From Asticcacaulis sp. YBE204 (lineage in GTDB: Bacteria > Pseudomonadota > Alphaproteobacteria > Caulobacterales > Caulobacteraceae), in contig NZ_AWGF01000012.1 of NCBI RefSeq assembly GCF_000495855.1, positions 124,001 through 188,000 on the forward strand: a stretch of DNA of 64,000 nt, read 5' to 3'. This document shows, piece by piece, positions 1 through 12,433 of this stretch. Position numbers and translations under genes: made by a program. The notes under the pieces were generated by a model that saw only the letters and a list, made by a program, of their open reading frames with translations, was not told where the DNA came from and did no database searches. Positions within the stretch are counted from its first letter, which is position 1; every line of letters begins with the position of its first letter.

Positions 1-751
1 TGCCGTACCAGAAGTGCGTCTGTGCATCGCGCGGCGCCAGCGCCAGCGCCTTGCGGAACGACCGCCCGGCCTTTTGCGGATCGTCTTCCCACCAGTAGGC
101 GATGAACCCCAGCGCCCGGTGCGCTGCCCCCAGACCGGGATCGCGGTCAAGCGCGGCTTCGGCGGCGGCGCGCGCCTTGGGGAAGGCCTCGGCGTCGGGC
201 GTGATGCCGAATTCGCGCGACAGCAGATAGGCGTCGGCCAGGCCGGCCCAGGCGGGTGCGAAGCCGGGTTCCTTGGTGGTAATCGTCGTAAACAAGCCGA
301 TGGCGCGGGCCAGAGACGCCGGCGTGCGTTGGGCCCATTCGTCGCGCGCCTGAAGATAAAGCGCGCTGACCGCCGGATCGGAGGGGAGGGCCGGACTTGG
401 CGGCGTACGGCGGGGTTGCGAGGTGATGATATTGCCAGCCGCAAACCCAAGACCGAGCAGCATGAGGCCGACCACGGCCAGCCGCCGCCAGTTGCGCGCC
501 CAAAAGCCTGGTTTCTCGGGCACCGGCGGCGGGGCAATTTCGGTTTCCGGGGCCTCCTCGTTGAGGTTGGTCTGGCTGGCGGCCCAGCGGTCCAGTTCGT
601 CCTTGAGCGCATAGACCGTGCCGGTCTTGCCGCCGGGCAGACGACGCACGGGAAGGCCGCGCTGCTGCGCCCAGCGCATAACGGTCGTCCGATCGCGCCC
701 GAAATGGCCGCCGATCGCCTTCCACCCGTCGATGCGATTGGACGAGCCCAC
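1..751 (-). CDS. HTH-TM-TPR protein, C-terminus beyond the window
   Basis: The reverse-strand frame stays open to the window edge, so only the N-terminal part is seen. It begins with a compact helix-turn-helix (IDGWKAIGGHFGRDRTTVMR) of the excisionase/MerR-like sort, followed by a charged linker, one membrane segment (near VVGLMLLGLGFAAG) and TPR-like helices (ALYLQARDEW, FAPAWAGLADAYLL, LGAAHRALGFIAYWW). Such proteins are usually regulators with a periplasmic or cytoplasmic TPR scaffold; the target is unknown. GTG at 751 is preferred because GGGGA lies about 9 nt upstream and a promoter maps just before it. GTG at 781 is also in frame but would leave almost no leader. The overlapping 147-857 frame on the same strand is low-complexity shadow. 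Confidence 0.75.
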   Translation of the reverse strand, partial: MGSSNRIDGWKAIGGHFGRDRTTVMRWAQQRGLPVRRLPGGKTGTVYALKDELDRWAASQTNLNEEAPETEIAPPPVPEKPGFWARNWRRLAVVGLMLLGLGFAAGNIITSQPRRTPPSPALPSDPAVSALYLQARDEWAQRTPASLARAIGLFTTITTKEPGFAPAWAGLADAYLLSREFGITPDAEAFPKARAAAEAALDRDPGLGAAHRALGFIAYWWEDDPQKAGRSFRKALALAPRDAQTHFWYG

Positions 752-782
752 GCCGCTTGATCCCCCGAATTCTCCTGCCACG

Positions 783-811
783 AGTATAGAAGCGCGTATA
801 AGGTATGACAA
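783..811 (-). promoter_or_regulatory. sigma70-type promoter of the HTH-TPR gene
   Basis: On the reverse strand TTGTCA (811-806) is separated by exactly 17 nt from TATACT (788-783). Transcription would start near 776, just upstream of the GTG at 751, which supports that start. A second TTGTCA lies at 824-819. Confidence 0.6.
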
Positions 812-866
812 TGCCGAATGACAACGTTCTTTTCGTCGTGAATCCTTGTCGGGCCACGGTGTGGAA

Positions 867-885
867 TTGACGTTAGCGCTATCAA
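867..885 (+). promoter_or_regulatory. LacI-family-type operator overlapping a -35 box
   Basis: The near-palindrome TTGACGTTAGCGCTATCAA is centred on AGCGCT (875-880). It resembles the GTTAGCGCTA type of operator bound by LacI/XylR-family sugar repressors in Caulobacter. TTGACG (867-872) and TTAAGT (890-895), 17 nt apart, form a plausible promoter that a bound repressor would block. It sits about 75 bp before the GH43 gene. Confidence 0.5.
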
Positions 886-958
886 TTGCTTAAGTGCGGC
901 AAAACGAGGCGCCCGGTGAACCGAGAGCGTCCCAGCCCTGAACAGAGAGAAATGCCTG

Positions 959-2689
959 ATGTCTGCCCTGATAATGATGCGGTCGCTGGCTCTGGCCGCG
1001 ACGATGGTTTTACCTGCCAGCGTGTTTGCCGCCGAAGCGCCGATGCCGTCGGGCATCTGGGTTCCGGATCAGAAGGACGGCACCTATATCAATCCGGTGC
1101 TTCAGGGCGACTATTCCGATCCCGACGCCGTCAGGGTCGGCGACGACTACTATCTGACGGCGTCGAGCTTCACCAACATCCCCGGCCTGCCGATCCTGCA
1201 TTCCAAGGATCTCGTCAACTGGACCCTGATCGGTTACGCGTTGGAGCGCAATGTGCCGGACGGCCACCATGCGACGCCCCGGCGCGGCGGCGGGGTGTGG
1301 GCGCCGGCGATCCGTCATCACGACGGCAAGTTCATGATCTACTACCCCGATCCGGATTTCGGGATTTTCCTCGTTACCGCCACCGATCCAAAAGGGCCGT
1401 GGACCAAGCCGGTGCTGGTGGACAACACGAAAGGCGCGATCGATCCGGCACCGTTCTGGGACGATGACGGTCAGGCCTGGCTGGTGCATGGCTTTGCCGG
1501 GTCGCGCGCCGGGATCAAGAACATCATCACCCTCAAAAAGATGAGCCCGGACGGCACGAAGACGCTCGATCAGGGCAAATATATCATCGAAGGCGACAAG
1601 TTGCCCAAGGTGCAGACCTCGCAGGGGCTGGTGTCGTGGTTCACCACCGAAGGTCCGAAACTCTACAAGCGCGGCGGCTATTATTATGTCTTCGTGCCAT
1701 CGGGCTCGGTCAAAGGCGGCTGGCAGGGTGTGTTTCGCTCGAAGGCCATTGATGGTCCTTATGAAGGCCGCAGCGTCATCGATCAGGGCGCAACCGAGAT
1801 GAACGGCCCGCATCAGGGCGCGTGGGTCGATACCCCGAAAGGCGAGGATTGGTTCCTGCATTTTCAGGACGCCGATTCCTATGGCCGCCGCGTCATGCTG
1901 CAACCGATGATTTGGGGCAAGGACGGCTGGCCGATCATCGGCGAACGTCAGAAGGGACAGGTCTATGGGCAGCCCGTCTGGCGACACAGGAAGCCGAACG
2001 TGGCCGCGCAGCCCGTCGCCGTGCCGGTCGTCGATGACGATTTCGTCGACGGTTATCATCTTGGCTGGCAATGGAGCGCCAATCCGAACGAGGACTGGGC
2101 CGACGCCAGCATCAAGGGTAAATTACGCCTGAAATCGTCGTCTTCGTCGGTCAATCTGTGGGAGGCGGGGAACCTGCTGACCCAGAAACTCCCCGGCATG
2201 ACGTTTAGCGCCACGACGAAGCTGAGCCTGACGCCGAACCTGATCGGCGAACGCGCCGGGCTGCTGGTTCTGGGCTACGACTATGGCTGGATCGGGCTGG
2301 AAAACACGGCCGACGGTGTGAGGCTGGTGCAGGTTACGCGCCCCAAAGCCAATATGGGCGGTGTAGAAACGGTCGTCACCGCCGCGGAAAAGATCACCGG
2401 TCCGGTGTGGGTGCGCACGCACCTTGAACCGGTCACCGTCGCCGATGCCCCGCCGAATCAGCCATTTTACTGGCCGTCCATGCTGCGTTCGACCCACGCC
2501 AGGGTGACGTTCAGCTACAGCCTCAACGGCGTGACCTTCACGCCGATCGGATCAGGCTTCACGTCGCAACCCGGACGCTGGGTCGGGGCTCAGATCGGTA
2601 TCTTTGCCCAATCGCCGACAGGGACGCCGTCAAATACGGCCACCCGCGTGGGCTATGCCGATTTCGCGTTTTTCAAGGTCACGCCGTAA
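959..2689 (+). CDS. secreted GH43 glycoside hydrolase (xylosidase/arabinofuranosidase type)
   Basis: Glycoside hydrolase family 43 enzyme, probably removing xylose or arabinose from hemicellulose in the periplasm or outside the cell. Residues 1-24 form a signal peptide (cleavage near VFA-A). The five-bladed propeller starts at about residue 41. The expected triad is visible: Asp54 in YSDPD as general base, Asp162 in AIDPAPF as pKa modulator, and Glu231 in TEGPKLY as general acid. From about residue 355 a concanavalin-like beta-sandwich follows, as in GH43 beta-xylosidases. The length of 576 aa is normal. GAGAG lies about 8 nt before the ATG. The substrate cannot be fixed from sequence. Its neighbour RhaT suggests rhamnose-containing plant polymers. 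Confidence 0.88.
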   Translation: MSALIMMRSLALAATMVLPASVFAAEAPMPSGIWVPDQKDGTYINPVLQGDYSDPDAVRVGDDYYLTASSFTNIPGLPILHSKDLVNWTLIGYALERNVPDGHHATPRRGGGVWAPAIRHHDGKFMIYYPDPDFGIFLVTATDPKGPWTKPVLVDNTKGAIDPAPFWDDDGQAWLVHGFAGSRAGIKNIITLKKMSPDGTKTLDQGKYIIEGDKLPKVQTSQGLVSWFTTEGPKLYKRGGYYYVFVPSGSVKGGWQGVFRSKAIDGPYEGRSVIDQGATEMNGPHQGAWVDTPKGEDWFLHFQDADSYGRRVMLQPMIWGKDGWPIIGERQKGQVYGQPVWRHRKPNVAAQPVAVPVVDDDFVDGYHLGWQWSANPNEDWADASIKGKLRLKSSSSSVNLWEAGNLLTQKLPGMTFSATTKLSLTPNLIGERAGLLVLGYDYGWIGLENTADGVRLVQVTRPKANMGGVETVVTAAEKITGPVWVRTHLEPVTVADAPPNQPFYWPSMLRSTHARVTFSYSLNGVTFTPIGSGFTSQPGRWVGAQIGIFAQSPTGTPSNTATRVGYADFAFFKVTP

Positions 2690-2706
2690 GGGCCCCCGGC
2701 AGGCAA

Positions 2707-2743
2707 TTGCGCATAAACGATCAGGATAAAACCTGATTGCGCA
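2707..2743 (+). promoter_or_regulatory. paired TTGCGCA motifs upstream of rhaT
   Basis: TTGCGCA occurs at 2707-2713 and again at 2737-2743, one direct repeat every 30 bp (about three helix turns). Between them lies a small hairpin, ATCAGG-ATAAAA-CCTGAT (2720-2737). The same heptamer forms a perfect inverted repeat before the beta-galactosidase gene at 6188-6212. It could be a shared activator site; the hairpin may also end GH43 transcription. Confidence 0.35.
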
Positions 2744-2789
2744 AACCCGGCATTGCGGCTACCACTATTGAAAATACATATCACATCCA

Positions 2790-2803
2790 GGGAAACGCTT
2801 TCA
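2790..2803 (+). promoter_or_regulatory. cre-like/LacI-family site overlapping the rhaT RBS
   Basis: GGGAAACGCTTTCA matches 12 of 14 positions of the TGWAANCGNTNWCA pattern typical of LacI/CcpA-family operators. It lies directly before the ATG and includes the AGGGA ribosome-binding site, so binding would stop transcription close to the start codon. Confidence 0.35.
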
Positions 2804-2804
2804 T

Positions 2805-3884
2805 ATGACCCCCAACCCGCTGATCGGCGTCTTTTTTCACTGGCTGGGCGGTCTCGCCTCGGCCTCGTTCTATGTGCCCTATAAAAAGATCAAACTGTGG
2901 TCGTGGGAAATCTTCTGGCTGACCGGCGGGATTTTCTCGTGGCTGATCGCGCCGTGGATCTTCGCCTATTTCCAAACCTCGGACCTGTTTGGCGTTCTGG
3001 GCAGCGCGTCGGGTTCGGTGTGGTTCTGGTGCGTCTTCTGGGGTTTGCTCTGGGGACTTGGCGGCCTGACCTTCGGCCTGACCATGCGTTATCTGGGCCT
3101 CAGCCTCGGCATGGCCGTGGCTCTGGGCCTGACCACGGTCATCGGCACGTTGGGTGAGCCGATCTTTACCGGTAAGATCGTGCAACTGATCCAGACCCTG
3201 AGCGGGCAGATCACGCTGGTGGGGGTTCTGGTCGTGCTGGTCGGTATCGTCCTGGTCGCCAAGGCCGGTCATGCCAAGGAAAAGGAAGTGACCGAGGTCT
3301 CGGAATCGCTCGCCGAATTCAACCTGACCAAGGGCATTCTCGTGGCCATCTTCTGCGGGGTCATGTCGTCGTGCTTCGCCTTCGGCCTGGCCGCCGGTGC
3401 GCCGGTGCGCGAAGCCTCGGCAGCGGCGGGTACGGGCCCTCTGTGGGTCGGTCTGCCGGTCCTGTGCATGGTGCTGCTGGGCGGTCTGACGACCAATTTG
3501 CTCTGGTCCGGTTACCTGATCCTCAAAAACAAGTCAGCGTCGGAATGGATCGGCAAGCCGAAACCCGGCAACGAGGCCAAGGGAAAGATTCCGCTGGTGC
3601 TTAACTACGCTCTGGCGGCGCTGGGCGGCACTCTGTGGTACTTCCAGTTCTTTTTCTACACTATGGGCGAAAGTCAGATGGGCGAATACGGCTTCTCGTC
3701 GTGGACCCTGCACATGGCCTCGATCATTCTCTTCTCGACCCTGTGGGGTTTCGCGCTCAAGGAATGGGCCGGGACGTCGGTCAAGACCCGCGCCTATGTC
3801 TGGGGCGGCATCGCGACCCTGGTCGGCTCGACCGTTATCATCGGCATCGGCAATATGCTGGCCGCGTCGGGCGCCGCACATTAA
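2805..3884 (+). CDS. rhaT: L-rhamnose/proton symporter RhaT
   Basis: Inner-membrane symporter importing L-rhamnose with a proton. The protein (359 aa, E. coli RhaT 344) keeps the RhaT N-terminal signature: FHWLGGLASASFYVPYKKIK followed by WSWEIFW and GGIFSWLIAPW. It also has the LTMRYLGLSLGMAVALGLT segment, and about ten hydrophobic helices. The start follows an AGGGA about 12 nt upstream. It is 115 bp downstream of GH43 on the same strand and has its own terminator. No rhamnose isomerase, kinase or aldolase is in the window, so catabolism must be encoded elsewhere. Confidence 0.92.
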   Translation: MTPNPLIGVFFHWLGGLASASFYVPYKKIKLWSWEIFWLTGGIFSWLIAPWIFAYFQTSDLFGVLGSASGSVWFWCVFWGLLWGLGGLTFGLTMRYLGLSLGMAVALGLTTVIGTLGEPIFTGKIVQLIQTLSGQITLVGVLVVLVGIVLVAKAGHAKEKEVTEVSESLAEFNLTKGILVAIFCGVMSSCFAFGLAAGAPVREASAAAGTGPLWVGLPVLCMVLLGGLTTNLLWSGYLILKNKSASEWIGKPKPGNEAKGKIPLVLNYALAALGGTLWYFQFFFYTMGESQMGEYGFSSWTLHMASIILFSTLWGFALKEWAGTSVKTRAYVWGGIATLVGSTVIIGIGNMLAASGAAH

Positions 3885-3908
3885 AATCCATCGACAATGT
3901 TGACTATG

Positions 3909-3938
3909 AAAGGGCGTCGCGAAAGCGGCGCCTTTTTT
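3909..3938 (+). terminator. intrinsic terminator of rhaT
   Basis: The stem GGCGTCGC-GAAA-GCGGCGCC (one G-T/G pair) with a run of six T directly after it lies 25 bp beyond the rhaT stop codon. Confidence 0.85.
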
Positions 3939-4012
3939 CATTACCGTTTCTGATTTGACTGTTGAGAATAAATCACACGTCGCAGGTGAATTCGGCTTGG
4001 ACAATATAAAAT

Positions 4013-4031
4013 CTATTTAGTAGGAATATAG
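4013..4031 (+). promoter_or_regulatory. CTAT-N11-ATAG dyad upstream of the DszB-like gene
   Basis: CTATTTAGTAGGAATATAG is an imperfect dyad in an AT-rich stretch 60 bp before the start codon. Its T-N11-A spacing is of the kind bound by LysR-type regulators such as CysB-class sulfur regulators. The regulator is not identified. Confidence 0.3.
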
Positions 4032-4092
4032 GGCGCCCGTCCAACGGTGCATCTGTCCTTGTTTCCATCCTCCCTCAGAAGGATTACCTCCC

Positions 4093-5163
4093 ATGACCGT
4101 CAGGATTCACCCCGACCCCGCGACTGCGAACATGCCTTCGCAACTCGTGTGGTATGCGCGGTGCCCGACCCTGACGGCCATGGGCCTTTTGGCCAATAGG
4201 GGCGCCTTGCAACGGGAATTCCTGCGCGAGCCTGTCAATCTGGTCTCGGTGCGCGAAAATTCGACGCCCAGTGTGCGTCAGGGGTATCTCGACCACTCCC
4301 TGCCTAACCTCGTTCGTGAAGGCGATGCGGCGACGGCCCTGTGGTCCTACGGTCTGAACCAGCGCTCACGCCTGCTGGCGGTCGGCCATACTTGGCACAC
4401 GGTGCTGGTCATCGCCTCGGGCCGCAGCGGCATCGGAAAGCTTAGCGACCTGAAAGGCCGCACCCTGGCCCTGCCGCGCGAAGCCGGCGCCTTTTCGCCG
4501 GCGCGCGTCCGCTCGCTGCGAGCATGGGAGACGATTCTCGGCACGGTCGGCATCAAGGCCACGGACATCGAATTCCATAATATCGTCGCCGATCATCCCT
4601 CGACGCCGTTCGGCGACATCGCCCGGCGCGAGATCGAGGCCGTCCTGAGCGGTCAGGCCGATGCCGGTCTGCTCTTCGGCGCCAAGGGCCTCGAACTGGC
4701 GCGGGCCGCCGGGGTGAAGGTCATCCACGCCTTTACACCCGACGCCATCCGCCGCGACCCGGCGCTTTCAGGGTTGGTCGAGTTACGCACCCTGACCGTC
4801 GACTATCCGTTTCTTGAGGCCAATGAAGGCGTGGTGGCGCGTCTGGTGAAGCAACTGACCTCAGCAACCGACTGGGCGGTGCAGTTCCCAAAGGAAGCGC
4901 TCAACCATATTGCGCTGGAAGGCAAGGTCGAGGTCCCTGACGCGGCGGAAGCCTATGGCGACCTGATTCCCGAAGGTGCCGCGCTGGGTGAAGAAGACTG
5001 GCGGATCGACGATCTTCAGGCCTTGCTCGACTGGCTGAAAGCACGTCATGCGGTCGAAGCGACGGTCGAACTCCGCCCGTGGCAGCGCACCGATGTTCTT
5101 AACAAGGCGCCGGAAGCTGCGGATATAAAAGAAAAATACAAGAGATTAAACGCTGTCGCCTGA
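4093..5163 (+). CDS. DszB-like / sulfonate-nitrate-type substrate-binding fold protein
   Basis: Protein of 356 aa with the two-lobed fold of NMT1/SsuA-type binding proteins but no signal peptide, so probably cytoplasmic. It resembles 2-(2-hydroxyphenyl)benzenesulfinate desulfinase DszB: Cys24 in YARCPTLTAMGLL lines up with DszB Cys27 in the CPVPNALL segment. PNLVREG corresponds to PPLLSEG, and the C-terminal VELRPWQRTDVLN matches VALDQWAAPEFLN. The other DszB catalytic residues, His60 and Arg70, do not have obvious counterparts in my by-eye alignment. It may therefore be a related desulfinase with another substrate or a binding protein. AAGGA lies 9 nt before the ATG; the gene stands alone between terminators. 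DszA and DszC are not here. Confidence 0.6.
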   Translation: MTVRIHPDPATANMPSQLVWYARCPTLTAMGLLANRGALQREFLREPVNLVSVRENSTPSVRQGYLDHSLPNLVREGDAATALWSYGLNQRSRLLAVGHTWHTVLVIASGRSGIGKLSDLKGRTLALPREAGAFSPARVRSLRAWETILGTVGIKATDIEFHNIVADHPSTPFGDIARREIEAVLSGQADAGLLFGAKGLELARAAGVKVIHAFTPDAIRRDPALSGLVELRTLTVDYPFLEANEGVVARLVKQLTSATDWAVQFPKEALNHIALEGKVEVPDAAEAYGDLIPEGAALGEEDWRIDDLQALLDWLKARHAVEATVELRPWQRTDVLNKAPEAADIKEKYKRLNAVA

Positions 5164-5231
5164 GGCCTATCCCCCTCAGTGACACGACAGCGTTTGATGC
5201 GGTGACGTTGCTTTGCGACGCATCGCCCAGA

Positions 5232-5262
5232 AGACCCGGGAGTGGTGCCCCGGGTCTTTTTT
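5232..5262 (+). terminator. intrinsic terminator of the DszB-like gene
   Basis: AGACCCGGG pairs with CCCGGGTCT around a short loop, followed by a T run (TTTTTT) ending at 5262. It lies between two convergent genes; the T run serves only the forward direction. Confidence 0.85.
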
Positions 5263-5266
5263 ATGG

Positions 5267-9394
<4,128 letters not shown>

Positions 9395-9432
9395 CTTGAC
9401 TCGACTCTCCCCGGCGGTTTCTGTCGGGGAAA

Positions 9433-9476
9433 GCGATATGCCGAAAAGTGTCAGCGGTTTTCGGCATCAATATCGC
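9433..9476. repeat. dispersed palindrome, copy 1
   Basis: Inner arms ATGCCGAAAA and TTTTCGGCAT enclose GTGTCAGCGG; outer arms GCGATA/TATCGC extend the stem. It has the form CCGAAAAgtg...cggTTTTCGG seen in intergenic palindromes of many alphaproteobacteria. It lies between the beta-galactosidase and the desulfhydrase; a weak TCCCCG/CGGGGA hairpin (9408-9430) sits just before it. Confidence 0.75.
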
Positions 9477-9501
9477 GACTGTAAAGAGTTTGAGGTGTTA
9501 T

Positions 9502-10572
9502 ATGTCGTCTGTTCCCCGTAGCTGGCTGATCGAGGCTGTGCGCCGTATCGAGGCGGATTTCAACCGCTCGTCCGACACGCACCTCATCCACCACGAGGTC
9601 GAAGGATTTCCCGGAATCCCTTTGTATCTGAAGGATGAATCGTCACACCCGACAGGTAGTCTCAAGCACCGTCTGGCGCGTTCGCTGTTCCTCTACGCCT
9701 TGTGCAACGAATGGATCGGGCCGGAGACGACCGTGATCGAAGCCTCGTCAGGCTCGACGGCGGTCTCGGAGGCCTATTTTGCCAAACTGCTGGGCCTACG
9801 CTTTATCGCCGTCGTGCCGAAGTCCGTAGCGCAGGCCAAGATCGATGCCATCCGCTTTCATGGCGGTGAAATCCACGCGGTCGATGACCCATCGAGCGTC
9901 TATGCGGCCGCGCATCGGCTGGCGGCGGAAACCGGCGGCCACTATCTCGATCAATTCACCTATGCCGAACGAGCGACCGACTGGCGCGGCAATAACAATA
10001 TCGCCGAAAGCCTGTTTGCGCAGATGTCCGACGAGCCACACCCGGTCCCGGCATGGATCGTCACGGGGGCCGGGACCGGCGGCACCTCGGCGACATTAGG
10101 GCGGTTTATTCGCTATCGCCGTTTGCCGACGCGGCTGTGCGTTGCCGATCCGGAAGGCTCGGTCTTTCACCGCCATTTTGCCGACCGCTCCGTCACCACG
10201 CTGGACCGTTGTGCGTCGTTCATCGAAGGCATCGGCCGTCCGCGCGTCGAACCCAGCTTCCTGCCGTCCCTGATCGACCGTATGGAGGCCATCAGCGACG
10301 CCCAGTCCATCGCCGGGGCGCGCCTGATTTCCGAGCGGTTGGGACGTCGCGTGGGCGGTTCGACCGGCACCAGCATCTGGGCCTGCGCAAGCCTGATGCA
10401 GGAGATGGCGGCGCGCGACGAAACAGGCTCAATCGTCACCATCCTGTGCGATGGCGGCGAGCGTTACGCCGACACCTACTATGATGACGTATGGCTTAAA
10501 GCGCGCGGCGTCGACTGGCGGACGCCCTATGCGCAGTTGAAGGCCGTGTTCGAGGGAAGGGGCAGCCTGTGA
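9502..10572 (+). CDS. PLP-dependent L-cysteine desulfhydrase, Cds1-like
   Basis: Fold type II PLP enzyme of 356 aa that probably converts L-cysteine to pyruvate, ammonia and sulfide. It closely resembles mycobacterial Cds1. The segments [60 protein letters not shown] and [16 protein letters not shown] are all near-identical to what I recall of that protein. Lys55 in GSLKHRL is the PLP lysine. ATG 9502 is chosen because GAGGTG lies 8 nt upstream; the frame is open from 9448 but the extension runs through the palindromic repeat. It overlaps the next gene by 4 nt, so the two are coupled. A cysteine synthase role is the main alternative. Confidence 0.85.
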   Translation: MSSVPRSWLIEAVRRIEADFNRSSDTHLIHHEVEGFPGIPLYLKDESSHPTGSLKHRLARSLFLYALCNEWIGPETTVIEASSGSTAVSEAYFAKLLGLRFIAVVPKSVAQAKIDAIRFHGGEIHAVDDPSSVYAAAHRLAAETGGHYLDQFTYAERATDWRGNNNIAESLFAQMSDEPHPVPAWIVTGAGTGGTSATLGRFIRYRRLPTRLCVADPEGSVFHRHFADRSVTTLDRCASFIEGIGRPRVEPSFLPSLIDRMEAISDAQSIAGARLISERLGRRVGGSTGTSIWACASLMQEMAARDETGSIVTILCDGGERYADTYYDDVWLKARGVDWRTPYAQLKAVFEGRGSL

Positions 10573-11192
10573 AATACGACGATCTCCTGCCGCCGGTGAC
10601 GCCGGAGGATGTCCGCCTGATGGATGATGAACTGACGCGGCTGAGACAACTGGCGCGGCGCGGCGACGTGCTGGCGGCTGCCGCCGGACCGGTGCTGGCG
10701 TGGTGGGGCCTGATGATGGGCATAATGTCGTACTGGCACGTGGCGCTGCTCGGCAATCTGCTGCCGTCGTGGTTGCCGGATACGCTGGGGCCTCTGCCGA
10801 CGATTTTCGGGTGTGTGGGCAGCTTCGCCATTGACCGCTGGCTCAACCCGCAGCCGTTGCTCAAGTCTTGGCGATCGCACGCTATTTCGATGGCGTGGGG
10901 CTTTGCCGGCCTGGTCTTTCTGGTTATCGGCGTCGGCGCGGCCCTCAGCGGTGAAGCCAATGCGACCTATAATATCGTGTTCAGCGCCATGATTTTCAGC
11001 CTCGTGACCGCCGTCATGGGAGCTTCGAGCGCGCGGACCTGGCTGCTGTGGCCTGCCGCCGGGTGGATGATTGTCGGGTTCCTGAGCTTCTTTATTCGCG
11101 AAGACCTGTGGCGTGCCGGACTATTCGGACTGGCGTCGACGCTATTCATGTTGGTGCCGGGCCTGATGATTTATCGCTATAGAGAGGTTTAA
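10569..11192 (+). CDS. predicted integral membrane protein, unknown
   Basis: Protein of 207 aa that I do not recognise. A soluble N-terminal stretch of about 30 residues ([14 protein letters not shown]) is followed by about six hydrophobic helices, for example [33 protein letters not shown] and [18 protein letters not shown]. The start is a GTG overlapping the TGA of the desulfhydrase gene (GTGA), so translation is coupled. The partnership hints at a role linked to sulfide or cysteine metabolism, but this is only context. Confidence 0.75.
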   Translation: MKYDDLLPPVTPEDVRLMDDELTRLRQLARRGDVLAAAAGPVLAWWGLMMGIMSYWHVALLGNLLPSWLPDTLGPLPTIFGCVGSFAIDRWLNPQPLLKSWRSHAISMAWGFAGLVFLVIGVGAALSGEANATYNIVFSAMIFSLVTAVMGASSARTWLLWPAAGWMIVGFLSFFIREDLWRAGLFGLASTLFMLVPGLMIYRYREV

Positions 11193-11315
11193 AATCTAGT
11201 TTAAACGAATGTAAATATATTGATTAAAATCAATAATTTAATTAAATTAAATAAAAGAGATTCTTAACCGAACCTCACGCATCACTTTAAAAGCGATACG
11301 TGAGGTGAGGCTTCG
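11193..11315. other. AT-rich intergenic tract with hairpin
   Basis: 11193-11262 is almost pure A/T, strikingly unlike the GC-rich surroundings. It is followed by a hairpin with arms CCTCACG (11273-11279) and CGTGAGG (11299-11305), between convergent genes. The hairpin may terminate the dioxygenase transcript, though no clean T run follows. Confidence 0.5.
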
Positions 11316-12236
11316 TTAAAGCGTCATTCCCAGCGTAACGGTTCCGGTATAACCGTTGGTCGTGTCGCCGGTCAGGGCAATGGTCTGGGCGGCCAGTTGC
11401 GCCGACGTATTGTCGCTGAACACATTATCTGTGGCAAAGCTGATGGCCGCCAGATTGGACACCGAGGCACTGTAGCCGGTGACGGTGCTGTAAACCGTCG
11501 AACAGATGCTGCGATCCAGCGCGAACTGCGATGTCTTGATCTTGTTGGCGTAACTGGTCGCGCTCGACAGGCTGGGATAGACCTCGACGTGAATGTGCGG
11601 CATCCGGCCCGAATAGCAGCCGGGGAAGATCGTCGTGAAGGTGACCTGCCCGCTGGCATTGGTGACCTGAATACCGCGCAGATAGTTTTGCGCCGTGACG
11701 CCGCTGGAATAGAGCGAATAGAGCCCGTCGCGGGTACAATGCCAGAGATAGATGACATAGCCCGCCATGGGCGTACAGCCCGCGCCGGAATTGACGAGCG
11801 TGATGGTCAGTTGCACCGGCAGGCCGGGCGCCGTGGCCGACGCGCTTCCGACCGAGGCGCGGATATCCGAGCGGTTGATTCCCGACAGAGTCAGGGCATT
11901 GACCACGCTGCCCGACACGGTGTTGGAGCCGTCGCCGGGATAGGGGCCTTCGGTTTCGGTCGGGTAGGTGGTGCAGGTGCCCGAGGCCGACGAGGTCGAC
12001 GAACTGGACGATGATGCACTGCTGCTTGAGGATGATGCACTGGAAGAGGATGAGGCGACGGTAGTCGTTGTGGAACTGCCGCCGCCTCCGCCACCGCAGG
12101 CCGCGACAAAGCTCGATCCAAAGGCCATGGTTCCCAGCATGGCCAGGGTCCGGCGTCGCGACAGCGAGGCGATGAGGTCCTGAAGGCTGCCTTCGTCCTT
12201 GTGGAACGGTTCTTCAGAGGAATGGGGCTGGGTCAT
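11316..12236 (-). CDS. intradiol dioxygenase-like lipoprotein
   Basis: Protein of 306 aa with the fold of intradiol ring-cleavage (protocatechuate/catechol) dioxygenases. The N-terminus has SRRRTLAML, a hydrophobic stretch and the lipobox VAAC (Cys47), so it is probably Tat-exported and lipid-anchored. A Gly run and a 30-residue Ser-rich linker follow. The enzyme domain starts at TETEGPY (residues 93-99). The Fe(III) ligands of the family can all be matched: Tyr173, Tyr208, His214 and His216 (in GCYSGRMPHIHVEV), with Arg211. The aromatic substrate outside the cell is unknown; lignin-type phenols are a possibility. It stands alone on the reverse strand, downstream of the virB operon. Confidence 0.8.
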   Translation of the reverse strand: MTQPHSSEEPFHKDEGSLQDLIASLSRRRTLAMLGTMAFGSSFVAACGGGGGGSSTTTTVASSSSSASSSSSSASSSSSSTSSASGTCTTYPTETEGPYPGDGSNTVSGSVVNALTLSGINRSDIRASVGSASATAPGLPVQLTITLVNSGAGCTPMAGYVIYLWHCTRDGLYSLYSSGVTAQNYLRGIQVTNASGQVTFTTIFPGCYSGRMPHIHVEVYPSLSSATSYANKIKTSQFALDRSICSTVYSTVTGYSASVSNLAAISFATDNVFSDNTSAQLAAQTIALTGDTTNGYTGTVTLGMTL

Positions 12237-12258
12237 ACGCGCTCACTTTCTTGCCCGA

Positions 12259-12295
12259 GCGATATGCCGAAACGAAGTTCGGCGATCATATCGCG
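12259..12295. repeat. dispersed palindrome, copy 2 (short variant)
   Basis: Outer arms GCGATAT/ATATCGC and inner arms CCGAA/TTCGG match copy 1 at 9433 but with a shorter core. It lies in the leader of the dioxygenase gene. Confidence 0.6.
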
Positions 12296-12310
12296 ACAGG
12301 ATATAAACCG

Positions 12311-12340
12311 ATGAAAGGGCTTCTCTTGAAGCCACTTCAT
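12311..12340 (-). terminator. long hairpin after the virB operon
   Basis: ATGAA-ag-GGCTTC-tctt-GAAGCC-ac-TTCAT forms an 11-bp interrupted stem about 95 bp past the virB11 stop. No strong T run follows, so it may only pause polymerase or protect the 3' end. Confidence 0.45.
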
Positions 12341-12433
12341 CGAGGGAACAAGACGAGACGTAGGGACCGAATGCGGCGAATATCGTAACGCGGTTATGTC
12401 TGACGCGTTATCTGTATTTCGGAAGTGAAATAA

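Noticed and set aside
147-857. 236-aa reverse frame over the first gene
   Set aside because: Arg/Ala-rich shadow; the adjacent reverse frame encodes a coherent HTH-TPR protein.
12259-12295. Reading the palindrome as the dioxygenase operator
   Set aside because: It matches the dispersed repeat family, so a repeat is the simpler explanation.
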